Positions 24,212-34,918 of a stretch of 36,826 nucleotides of DNA are shown in pieces. The notes beneath the pieces are model-generated. The model was not told where the DNA came from. It ran no database searches and saw nothing but the letters and a program-made list of their open reading frames with translations. Source of the DNA: Phaeoceros laevis (Eukaryota > Anthocerotophyta > Anthocerotopsida > Notothyladales); NCBI GenBank assembly GCA_049999765.1, contig JBNGIQ010005020.1:1-36826 (forward strand), read 5' to 3'. The first letter of the stretch is position 1. Every line of letters starts with the position of its first letter. The translations under genes were made by a program, and so were the position numbers.

Positions 24212-27200
24212 TCAAGGTGTCATGAGGACAAGCATACTTACTGTATACTCCCTCTTATCGTCGATCCAAACAACAGCACCAGTGGTAGGTGCTCCCCACA
24301 CTTGTTGCACTGCTGCACGACTACCTACTTTAGGGCTCAAAGAGACTGTGAAGTTGAGTTTCTGACCGAGAGCTGTGAATGTCAGCTCGCTGGGCTGAAC
24401 AGACAGTTGCGTCCCAAGAGGCGAGATCAACCTGGCTCGGTACACGGAACTAGCTGTGCCCACATTGGTCACCGTCCTTGAAACTGTGCTCCGACCTCCG
24501 GATCCTACACTTGACCCATGGAAGAAATGGATCGAAGGGTAGTTGAGGTCCTTGATGGCAGGAGGAGATGCCGGGCAGTTGTAGGCCTTCTGAAGCACAA
24601 CCTTGATGGACGTTGCGTTGTAGCCGGAAGCACATAACAGCAAAGCATAGTCCTCAGGGGTGGAGTCGAAGATCAACCCAGGGCTGAGTGCCTTAGTTGG
24701 ATTGATCTCCCCTGCTCCCACAGCGTAAGGCTCTGCAAATGCACCTTGGGCTGCAACATCTACAATGGGCCAACCGGTGTTGTCCAGTCTCGTTGCTGCA
24801 AAACACGTACACAGGTCACTCATCAGAAACTTGCAAAAACATCCATGGCTCCAGAAGATAGGGATACCCATGTAAACAGTAGACTTGTTTTTGTTACATA
24901 CCTGTTGTCATGATGGCTGACTTCACCGCAGCAGGGCTCCATGTTGGGTGCGCAGATTTGATAAGTGCTGCTACAGCTGCGACATGTGGTGTAGACATGG
25001 ATGTCCCCGAGTCCACATGGTAGTTGAGGCTCCGGGTGTCCCCAGGATACTCACTTATAGGAGCAACCGGTGACCATGCTGCGAGGATGCCAACTCCTGG
25101 AGCTGCAATGTCTGGCTGCATTTCAGGACACCCATTCATGATCAAATTCATCACACGTCAGGACTCCAACCAAAGCTAACTAATACTTCCAAACGATCTC
25201 GAGCAAGCACTTGGACCAAATGAAATACCTTGATTATCTCTGGAGTGCGCTTGTTGGGCCCTCTGGATGAGAAGGATGCCACAACCGGGGCTTGGATCTT
25301 ATCGCTTGTGACTGCAACGGTGGCTCCAATCCTCGCTACGGGATTCCTGCACACGCACAATATCCATTCATGACCTAATTGTATGCACCCACTGCTCAAC
25401 ACATGTTACTCTAGCTAGCCAGGCAGCGAGCTTGCACCATTTTCAAGAACCACAATTGCAAACCCTCATCCATGCCAGGGATTGTCTCAGCGTACTCGGT
25501 GGATTTCATGTACTCGTAGATGGCACCCGCGTCTTTGCCTCTGAGGAGCCCCACAGGGATCGGCCATGCAAAAGGAGCCTCATCCGGAGAGGAGGCGGGG
25601 AAGAGAACTCCCACCCCTCCTGCTTCCATCACCCCCTGCACCAGAGGAATTAGGTTGACTCGTACGTCCGGTTCGAGGTCGCACAGCATGATCTTCCCAG
25701 CCACCTTCTTCGGGTCCAGCGACGAAGCTATACAGAAACTGCACGCGCACTCGCAAACACATTCATTCACGGTCAGTCCAGTCGCTTTGAAATGCCATTC
25801 ATGCCGGCCAACGACCATGACATGCACGCCTCGCCTCAGCTGAAATCCTACCCCGTGCTTACCTTGCGTTCTGAAGGTGGGCTTGATCGTTGTACAGAGC
25901 GACGTCGGGTCCCACGGCCAGCGGGTGAGTCGAGTTTGTGTGCGCGCTCGGCTGGATGAGCGCATGCCTTGCCTGCGCAGGAAGAATGCGCGTCAGATGC
26001 ACCTCCATACCCATCTCCGGCATGCATGGATTCATATCCCAGGCCCAGCAAGGAGCGATTAAGCTACGTACGATGAAGGTGACGTTTCCAACGAAGACGG
26101 GGGTGAGGAAGAGTCGGTCCATGTTGGAGGCAGCAACCGAGAGGATCCAGGGCGCTACACTGGTGGCGGTGGCAGCCCCGGGTCCCGAGTTGCCCGTCGC
26201 GACGATGGTCAGAATCCCCCTCACCAGCGCCTGGTACGATCCAACGGCGACGGGGTCGTTGTAGTACTCCAGCTGCTCGTCGAAGCCCAGAGACAACGAC
26301 AGTATGTCCACTCCGTCGTCGATGGCGTCGTCGATGGCCGCCAGCAAGTCCGGCCCGTAGCACATAGGCCAGCAGGCCTGCACAGCAGCCGGCAGCAGCA
26401 ACCGTGTTGAAAAACAGGAGGCTTGCAACATCGATCGCCCTGACAGTGGTGCATGCACGAGCATATATACATACCTTGTAGATGGCTAGTCTCGCCCAGG
26501 GCGCTCCTCCTCGCACAGCTCCTTGAGCCGTCCCGAAGATGTCCACCGGCTCCACGTAGCGACCGGCTATGGTGGAGGCGACGTGGGTGCCGTGGCCCTC
26601 GCTGTCCCGGGGCGAGAGAAAGCTGTGGGGGAGGGTGTTGTTGTTGCCCTGGAGGAACCCTTTCACGTAGTACCGAGCTCCCACAATTTTTCTACGGACA
26701 GCAAAACTTTCGATTCAGCGCTCAATTGCAACCCTATAGATGGATGGATGGATGGATTCTTGTGAGGTGCCGGCCATGGCTGTGCTGTGAAGTAGTCCTA
26801 CCTGTTGCAGTGCGTCTTGGCTACAAAGTCCCGGGACCCGTCCGGGGTGGCCTCCCCGTCCACGCACGTTCCCTTCCACCGGGCGGGAACAGGGGGGAGG
26901 GATTGGTCGCTGAAGCTGGGGGATTCCGGCCATATGCCCGAGTCGATCACCCCGACGATGGCGTCGCTGCCGAACTTGGCCTCCGCGGCCGCTCCCGTGC
27001 CGTTGGAACTCCTCTCAGAGCTCAGCCCTAGAAAGTCCCAGCTCCTCGTGGTCACCAGCTTCATCGGTCGGCTGAGGTGCAGGGACGCGATTTCGGGCAT
27101 TTCTGATGAATTCATGGGAGCCATGGCCGTGGCCGTCCAAGGTCAGCTGAATTAATTACGACTTGCAAGTCGGCAGATCTGTGGAAAAATTCTGGAAAAC

Positions 27201-27748
27201 AATTCAAGGCACTGATCAAGATGAGTGGATTCCTAGTACCTGCGAGGGAGGCAGCTTGCTCCCTGGTGAGAGCAGCCGAAAATCCATCCACCACGTTTCT
27301 GTAGCTGTACAGGTGAGACTCCTTGGCTTCATCGGAGCTGCTTAAAATTGACGCCGGCGCACACAAATGTATGTCAGAGCTGCTCATCACTCAATCAATT
27401 GTGAGACCTGTGAATTGACGGAAACAGTAGGACTGGTAAAGCCTACCTGCTGTGCACCGAACTGAGAAGCCTGGCGTGATGCGCCGCTGCCGCTGTGTGG
27501 TCCTTTGCACCAGGCGAGCCGTTCAGATGCACAATGTAGACCTAAACGCACAGCTCGGTCTGTATCAGAAATGCGAATCGGCTGGTGAAAGGGAACTTGT
27601 AAGATGTTGGCAATTGATCATGGCGTACCTCTTTGGCCTGGCTCTCGTATGCATAACCTCTGCAGGAAGGGAGATGGCCGGCGCCCAGGAGACAGCAAAA
27701 GGCGAGCACTCGCAATGCCCAGGCGCAGGGCAAGCGCATTGTGGCCAT
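24212..27748 (-). CDS. Subtilisin-like serine protease (plant subtilase, S8A), 802 aa
   Basis: Exons 5' to 3': 27629-27748, 27447-27541, 27240-27340, 26802-27102, 26475-26691, 26072-26377, 25863-25972, 25496-25738, 25229-25346, 24902-25115, 24212-24795. All introns are GT-AG and frame is kept throughout. Residues 1 to about 31 form a secretion signal (hydrophobic core [15 protein letters not shown]). The I9 propeptide follows at about 41-120 ([25 protein letters not shown]). The catalytic domain carries Asp159 in [11 protein letters not shown], His239 in GHGTHVAS, the oxyanion-hole Asn341 in ATGNSGPG and Ser576 in GTSMSTPH. A protease-associated segment is inserted near 410-500 ([18 protein letters not shown]). 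The C-terminal fibronectin-III-like domain includes [17 protein letters not shown]. All catalytic residues are present, so an active secreted protease is likely; its substrate cannot be told. Exons 4-6 are notably GC-rich. A paralogue on the other strand starts at 34919. Confidence 0.96.
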
Positions 27749-29339
27749 ATGCAGAAATGCCGTGCCGCCTGCCAGTGGTTATAATTAGCGAGGCTGAGGC
27801 CGATCTGACTGCCGAAACAGGGTCATGAGCTTGCTTGGACCCAAGGGCACCAGCACTGTGTCAGCAAGGAAGGAAGGATGGCAGGAAGGAAGGAATGAGG
27901 AGGCTTTAGGGAGTCTGCTCTTGTCATATGCATTGTGTGTGAACATGTGCACCGCTGTTCAAAAGGTTGGTCACTCGTATGTTTAGGGAACCACCAACTG
28001 CTCTCGGTCCAAGCACAAGTCCGTTTGAAAAGGAAAGGCCATCAGGGACAACCCACTTTCAAGGACCCATGTTGTTGAGCCGAGTCATGCGGACCGTTTT
28101 TTACACCACAAATGGCCTTGGAGCACTGGAATATTCAGGCGGCAGGGCACGTCACCTGTGAATGAAATTGCCAATCTATAAAGTCTAGGAGAAAGGACAG
28201 GATGGGTTCACACCGTAAAATGTGTGAAGACGGTCGCGTTTGATTCCTCTTGTAACTTGTAAGCAGGAGGCTGTGATCAGTACGAAATGCCAAAAAGTAT
28301 GTCTGAAAGGAATATTTCCAAGGAATTTAGAGGATTGTCGCATAAGCGAGGAATCTGGGAACATTAGACAAGAGATTTGCAAACTGGTTGTTGGGTAAAA
28401 ACCGCACTGCATCACCTTTGGAAGGAGGACGTCACCTTTTGTCACAACGATCCAAAAGGAAATATAAAAGTCAAAAGGATATGGGAAGGTTCTTTCATGT
28501 GCCAAGTACCTTTGCAGCTAGCTGACCGTGACGAGTGTCCTTGGCTTTTAGGTAGCTTGACTTGTGAGTTTCTTGTTTCACAAACTTAGACATGGTCTTC
28601 ATCTTCAAACCCCATTCCACCTTCTCCCCGATTCTCCTTCTTCTCCCTTTTGGACATGTGTGATCTGGTGTTGACAGGATGTGGGTGATGGAAAGCCCCG
28701 TAAGTTGTCCATGCCTGCTACGAGTGTAATATAGAAACAGGTGAATGAATGATCCTTATGCATGGGGGTAGCTGTGCAAGCCGAACACCAACCGTTTGGG
28801 TGCAGTTCCAGCTATTTGCCTGAAGCGGCAGACACAAATGTGATGGACTGCTGAGAAAGAGACGAGTTCCCTCTCCATCTGGAGAAATGCCCAACTAGAG
28901 GGCACGCCCGGCCCCCTGCACCCCGTAACTTCAAATTAACTTCCCCACTTTCCGTTGCTTGCCATATAGTTATTGTAGGCAACTTAATAAACTCACTCTA
29001 CCCACAACTGCCTAGGACGACTAATCCAAAAATTTGCTCGGCGATGACTCTCAACCAGAAACACCAAGACTCAGAGGACCCTGCGAAGCAAGCTCTGATC
29101 GGAGCGTTGCAAAATTCGGTGGCGACCGTCGATATCCTCTTTCTTGAAGCCATTGCGGTTTGATCCTTCCTGTAGTTTCGTCCACATCACGTAGCACGGT
29201 GTGTGATATTTGTGATGCTGTGGGGACATGAGTAGAAACCAGCAGAGATTCACAGAGGATAGCGTCAGTCATCAATTAGCATGCCAGACTATAAATAGCC
29301 GCAAGTACTGTGTCTCCCATCCAGGAAGCCATCAGCTCC
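27749..29339. other. Interval between subtilase 5' end and AAPT 3' end
   Basis: 1.6 kb holding the subtilase promoter and the AAPT 3' UTR. A GGAA-rich microsatellite-like run lies near 27868-27900. No further gene was recognised on either strand. Confidence 0.45.
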
Positions 29340-32300
29340 TCATGCCCTTTTACCCTCTCTTTTCACGATTCTGCACCAAGCAGAAGTGCTTACGGTTATG
29401 CTCTATGCATCATAGTACAACCAGCACTACCTCAGGCAGCGGAATTCAACACTTCAACGATACTGCGACAAGATAAAGAGTTTACCTGAAACAATAGATT
29501 CCAAGGGCTGTAGTGATTTCGTGGATGACGCTGGTAGCAAAATGCAGGTAGAGGCCAACTGCAAAACGGACACAGCAAAGTTTTCCAATCAGACATTCCT
29601 GTAAAAGCTGCAATCTTCAACCTGTATGATACACTCGTTTCTTTATCGTCTTACTTGTGTAGCTAGAAAAGGCTACCAGCATCCACCACTCATCGACAAG
29701 AGGTTCCCTGATACAAAATTACAACATATGAGCTTAAACTTAATAACAGAGCAGGAGGCTTAGAATAAACCAACATACAGAATCCACTCTGCATCCGATG
29801 TTCATATCAACACCAGGAACAATGAACTCACCCGCCAAGTATCTGTGCTGATAGGACATTGGCAATGCAAAAGGGCAACAAAAGTAACGACTGTGCCAGG
29901 AAATTGAAGGAAGAAGTCAGCAATGAGCCCTTGGTGTTCAACGACAACTGATTTTATAGCCCTCACATAGTTAACCAACTGCTACAGCTGCTTACCGTAT
30001 ACATTCCTGTCTTTAAACCTTTGTGCTGATCACATAGATGTGCCAAAATGATTCTTCCCTGCATGTACAGAACAGCCGACTACGATCAGTGCATTGTCGT
30101 TGAGCTAAGCTCCAGTGAGCTAAGCTCCAGCATAGGTCCTTATTGTATGAAACACGAACTTGAAAAGCTTCATTGTCCACTCATTGTGTACCACAAGGAA
30201 GCCAAATGCGAAGCCGGTCCCTAGTAACACCATATGAGGATGATTTCCAAGCACATCAGATGGAGAAATCCACGCCCTAAATAACAGGATAATCTGGTTA
30301 TTCAAATGAAGGCCAGATGCCAGATTTGAACTCCCAAAAACAAGAAAATCGTTACGACTCCCACAAAAAGGCAGGTACTAACCACAACGAGACCCCTCCA
30401 ATTAAAGTCACAAAAGGTAGAAGCTGGAGTTCCACCATTTCCACAAAAGGGTTAACTGCTTATCGTGATACATGAATATAACAAACAAGCAAAAAGATCA
30501 TGGCAAATGACATCCTCACCATAGCCAGGGCGGGGATGAGGTTCCCCTTCTTTGAGGAGATCTCTTTTTCAACATTTGCGTAACTGCAGAAGTCCAGGAG
30601 CCCACACAGTGAAGCCATGGGCATGTGCAGATACAAAACAAGTGCAGGGAAAAGTAACTATGCAATAAAGCTGCTCAGCTCTTACATTTCATAGCAGAGG
30701 GCAATTTACCTGTAAAGCACGGTTGGAGTGACTGCAAATATCAGCATGCCAACTATGACCACAGTATTAAGAGCAACATCTGCATGAGAACAACCAGAAG
30801 TCAGTGCACGGAAGCAAGGTAACTACAGGTACATGTACACCTGAATACTAATTGCTACACTACCTGGAAGAAATGAGATTCCTGTTACTTCACGCAAGCT
30901 CTGAGTCCACCATTGAGGACCTGTGAAATTCACCATCAAAACTGTCAATAGGCTGATGTAAAACAGTGTTATTACAGTTGCTCGTCTATTGTGGTAGAGA
31001 GCATGTCCAAAGAAGTCCTCCGAACTCACCAACAAATGCTGTGAACCAATGTGCAAAGTATATCAGCATCAGCCCCTCGGTGGGCCCATTGATTTCAGGC
31101 AAAATAAGAGCATTTGTGAAGAAGCTACAATCCCACAGAACAAACATGCTCAAGTCCTCCTGCTCTCCAAAACCAATGACCGTGCTTGAAAGAACGACAT
31201 TTGCAGCAATGACCAAATATTCGAAATTCCTACCTCTCCCAAGTAGCCCCAAAGAAGGGTATTGTTGCAATGATGTAAAACCAGAGCGCCTTTTTTCCAC
31301 TGAGCATGGCAGAGCCAAATGCCATAGTCTCCAACTGAGGACAATTGCAGCAGACTGATCAGAGTACTTCCAGTCATGTTCCTTCTACGCTACTTGTGTT
31401 TGAGGTGTCTAAATGGCTATAAAAAAAGCTCTGCGTGTGAACTCAGTCAACTGCCGATGCTACAGTGTTGGTGGAAACTTACAGCACAGGTAAGCGCGTC
31501 ACATCCTGCCAACACAAAAAAAAAGTGCTCAATTCTACTGGCAATGGTCTCGCACATTAGCAGATATAGATATGAATTGCCACTCCCTCAAAAGGTGCCT
31601 TTAAATCAAACCATGGTCAAAGAGCTCCCCGAGTGGACTTGAAGAGTTTGTGCGCCTTGCTTGCTTCCCGTCAACAGCATCAAATGTCTGAGAATATCAC
31701 GGAATATTAGGCAAAATTTGGATGACGAGGGGCTGGGGCTGCACTGGCAATGTCCCAACCAAGACCAACACCACTCGTACATCACTGTACAGAATTATAG
31801 CATCCAAAGTTGAGCTCACCTGATACAGAAACAGTAACAGGCCATGTAGTACAAAGACCCATCTCGGTGACGGCTCAGTGAGATGAGGGGAGTAGATCTG
31901 AACAGTACAACAATGTCCGCAAGCATGGACTATTCCATATCAGAGAAGAACACGAGATGACCACCCAGATTCAGAAATAAGAACGGAGTTCCCAAAAATC
32001 GAAATTCGATTCTACAAGTGACATACGTAGCTCAATAGAGCCGAGGTGGCAACAAAGAGGAAGCCTATCAGCGTAATCTGCGATAACCAAAATCAATCTG
32101 CTTAGGTGAGCTCACTCAGCAACTACTGAAACGCCTCTTAAGAAACAAATGCTGCAAACAAAACAACTCACCATATTCGGCCTGATAACCCCCGCCAAGC
32201 ACAGCAACAGGATCCATGATTAGTAACATGGAAGAACAAAATTTTGAAAGTGGTACCAACCCTACAACCCGGCCTCCCCTTCCAATCACAACGAAGGCAT

Positions 32301-32487
32301 GCGAATGCGAGTGCGGATTGTGAAAACAGGAGGGGACAGTGCCCACGCACGGCATCCACAAGGGGAAGAGCTTGACAAATCGAGTCCAGAAGGGCTGCAA
32401 CACGTATTTGGCCATGTACGAGCGGTCCACACCGCTGTATTTGTACTTCTGCAGCGCCTCCACCCCATGCTTGCCGACGTAGCCCAT
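29340..32487 (-). CDS. AAPT1: Aminoalcoholphosphotransferase (choline/ethanolaminephosphotransferase), 388 aa, 18 exons
   Basis: Exons 5' to 3': 32351-32487, 32172-32181, 32027-32077, 31820-31897, 31612-31687, 31483-31505, 31234-31334, 31030-31124, 30864-30920, 30710-30779, 30520-30583, 30383-30423, 30192-30276, 29996-30058, 29832-29890, 29655-29707, 29486-29558, 29340-29370. All introns are GT-AG. The enzyme joins CDP-choline or CDP-ethanolamine to diacylglycerol, the last Kennedy-pathway step, in the ER membrane. The CDP-alcohol motif D-G-x2-A-R-x8-G-x3-D-x3-D is perfect at residues 98-120 (DGKQAR ... GELFDHGCD). It starts [20 protein letters not shown] as in plant AAPTs and also has [16 protein letters not shown] and [19 protein letters not shown]. 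Several hydrophobic segments fit a polytopic protein. Length matches Arabidopsis AAPT1 (389 aa). Exon 2 is only 10 nt and exon 6 only 23 nt. Confidence 0.97.
32172..32181 (-). other. 10-nt microexon of AAPT (exon 2)
   Basis: On the minus strand it reads GCCGAATATG, between TTATCAG and GTGAGT. It completes Pro46 and adds Pro-Asn-Met, giving WMPPNMITL across exons 1-3, the expected plant AAPT sequence. Without it the protein would lose these residues and shift frame. Confidence 0.9.
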
Positions 32488-32759
32488 AGCTGATCCCGCC
32501 CGATCCGTCGGAAGCCAAGCTGGGGCTGGACCGACAGCGTCAAATCCCCGGCTCGAATCCTTTATTACAGCTGCTGGCTTCCTTAAAGCCTGGCAGGTCT
32601 CTACAACCAGCGGCACGTCCCCCTGCCCGGAGTTTGCCTTGTTTCCCTCCCATACACCTCGCATCGCCAGCGCGTACACATGGTGCTCTGTGGTTGGCTG
32701 ATCACCGGTAATCGCGCTTTGCGGGGTCATTACCATTGGATCACGGCCGCCAATGTTTA
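32488..32759. promoter_or_regulatory. Possible bidirectional promoter between AAPT and a small divergent ORF
   Basis: 272 bp separate the AAPT start codon (minus) from the ATG at 32760 (plus). CCAAT/ATTGG-like motifs occur near 32734-32755. The open frame upstream of AAPT runs through this interval without homology, so I treat it as leader/promoter. If the plus-strand ORF is not a gene, this is simply the AAPT promoter and leader. Confidence 0.3.
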
Positions 32760-33116
32760 ATGAGCAGGACCTGGCACCGACACTTGTCTGGCAGAACTGC
32801 GAAGGGAGTCACTTTGACATTCTACGAGGACGGATACTCCTTGCGACACTTGAAGACCGTACAGCCAGACCACGAGAAGTGGCCCTACCAATTACCGAGT
32901 TGTTGGTACAAAAGCGACAGCTGGTTGGGCTCGAGCCCGAAAGCAACCAGTGCCGCTGACACACAGCGTGTGGTAACATTGACGAGCATTCCATACATTC
33001 TCCATGTTCTGGATCGGGAGAAGCTCCATGACATTGAAGAGGACTCACAGCTGTCAGCTAATAAGTTTCCTCCTCGTTGTGCTTTCAAGAACAAGAACCG
33101 TCTGCTACAGTCTTGA
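32760..33116 (+). CDS. Hypothetical small protein, 118 aa
   Basis: ATG 32760 to TGA 33114-33116. The composition looks protein-like, not low-complexity, with segments such as VTLTFYEDGYSLRHLKTVQ, KWPYQLPSCWYKSDSWLG and IPYILHVLDREKLHDIEED. I do not recognise a family and see no signal peptide or membrane span. It lies head-to-head with AAPT. It could be a small gene, the 5' exon of a longer one, or a gene fragment. Confidence 0.3.
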   Translation: MSRTWHRHLSGRTAKGVTLTFYEDGYSLRHLKTVQPDHEKWPYQLPSCWYKSDSWLGSSPKATSAADTQRVVTLTSIPYILHVLDREKLHDIEEDSQLSANKFPPRCAFKNKNRLLQS

Positions 33117-34918
33117 ATCTGTGAGAGTTGTGCCCTGTTTACTGTGAGAGTTTTGTTCTTGTGAGGAGGGTTGGTTTTGGCTCAGATGATGTGCCCTTCA
33201 AAGGCAAATCTTTGAGCTGAAAGAGGTCAAACATCTGTTATCCTAGATCGTGCCGGTGCAGGGTAAAAATCCCCACCTTATCAACAACCTCCATCTCTAT
33301 ATTCTGGTTTCAATCGCCAGGAAGCTCCTGCCACCTACACGAAGCACACAGACAGCATAGTTTCGCGGAATTCCAGCATTTTCAGCCAATTACTTGGAAA
33401 AGCCCGTCGAAAGGTCGAGGAGCACGTGCCCAAAAGAACTTCCCTAGCATCGGTGAGCCTCAGGCATGCCCGACAATTTCTGACCTCAGACGGGGTCTGC
33501 CCAGCAGAATCTGCCTGCTTTCATCAGAGTTTTCTTCAACCTTTCTAGCAGATAACGAAAGGCAGTGGCCCTATGGTCTCCTCTGGGCCAGGCTCATCAC
33601 TGCTCCAACACGGCAAATCCAACCGCCACCAAAGCTAGCTGCGGGGGCTTCCGAGGAACCCTAGAGCCTCCGTGGTCCAGCTTTTGCTGGAAGTATGCTC
33701 GGTAAGAGGCCTCTTAGGTCCGTAGATGCATTTGAGCGCCTCTGGAGAATGCAGTCCCTGAGGCCTGGATCGGCCGTCCGAGGCGTTCAGTGCTCCTTTA
33801 TCCATGGCCGTCTGTGATATTCCCAAACGCGACGGATGTGCAAAAATGTTAGAACGCTCGATATCAGGTACAACTCTGGTCCACCACCACCTGCAGGTTG
33901 TATGCGCTAGCCCGACGCAGCAAGCTGTGAGACATCGAGTCGTCCGTACGGACCGTACCTCTCAATACTCGCAATCCGGGATTAACATCACCAGAAAATT
34001 CTTCGAAAACTTCAACTGCACTGAGATCTTTGTCTCACAGGCAACCAACAGCATCTGCGACGAGTTGCCCTTCATCGTGCACCAGCATCCTAGGATCACA
34101 ATGCCATTACGATCGTCGGATGGTGGTCACCTGGCCTTCAAGATTTTCTCGGGTCAGGCGGACGCAGGCCTACCCAGGGAGTATTTTTATACTTTCACGA
34201 GGGTGCGAATGCAGGTGAAGGGTTGGGTCAGGGTTTAGAAGCTCGACTACCTCCACTGAGAAGAAGAAGAGTCTTTACTATGTGCTTGATGGGTCCAAAT
34301 GGTTCAGGTTTGCGATAGAGAAGATGGCTTGGTACAATGCTAAACATGCCAGGCTTGGAGGCACGTCATCCCGGCATGTTTCGCACGCCAAACAAAACAG
34401 GGTCTGGGTAGTCTAGCACATGGAAAGTGATGGAAACAATAGAGGACTCACCATTAGGAGGGTTTTGCAACAAACGTTACCTATTTAAGTTTATATATAT
34501 TAATATTCTGTTAATATTATGTTATGATATGTGATGATTCTTGTCCTAAAGTGATAGTTCATGCTGTCCTTTTGTTGGAAGAGCTACTATTCAGCATATG
34601 GGACCACCTTGAACATTTCGGACATTTGAAATATTATATGATATTTTTAATATGGGTTTTAAAGTTATTTACAACCCAATTTCTAAAAGTTGGTGAACCA
34701 TTTAATGTTGATTTGTCAAGAACCTTGCTCTGATCAAGTAGTTGACCTTAATAGATATTTCTCACCTAAAATTTTGATAACCAAACTAACATATATTGCA
34801 TCTTTGATAACAAACTATCATGAATACATAAATAACTACATCTACAGGATTATTGTTAAATTTTCCAATGATCAAGTAACCATTTAATTTTGAAATCTAT
34901 GTAAGTATGAGAAGGTTG
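33117..34918. other. Interval upstream of the second subtilase
   Basis: 1.8 kb. The first half is of mixed composition with an unrecognised 144-codon open frame at 33804-34238 (+). The second half, from about 34440, is strongly AT-rich with TATATATATTAATATT-like stretches and leads into the subtilase start. No domain or RNA gene was identified. Confidence 0.45.

Noticed and set aside
25496-25738. Alternative acceptor TATAG at 25727-25731 for subtilase exon 8
   Set aside because: It gives the wrong phase after the exon 7 donor; the upstream CAG acceptor keeps frame and the conserved Cys before SLDP.
33804-34238. 144-codon open frame on the plus strand
   Set aside because: No recognisable family and no consistent splice partners; kept only as a note within the interval upstream of the second subtilase.
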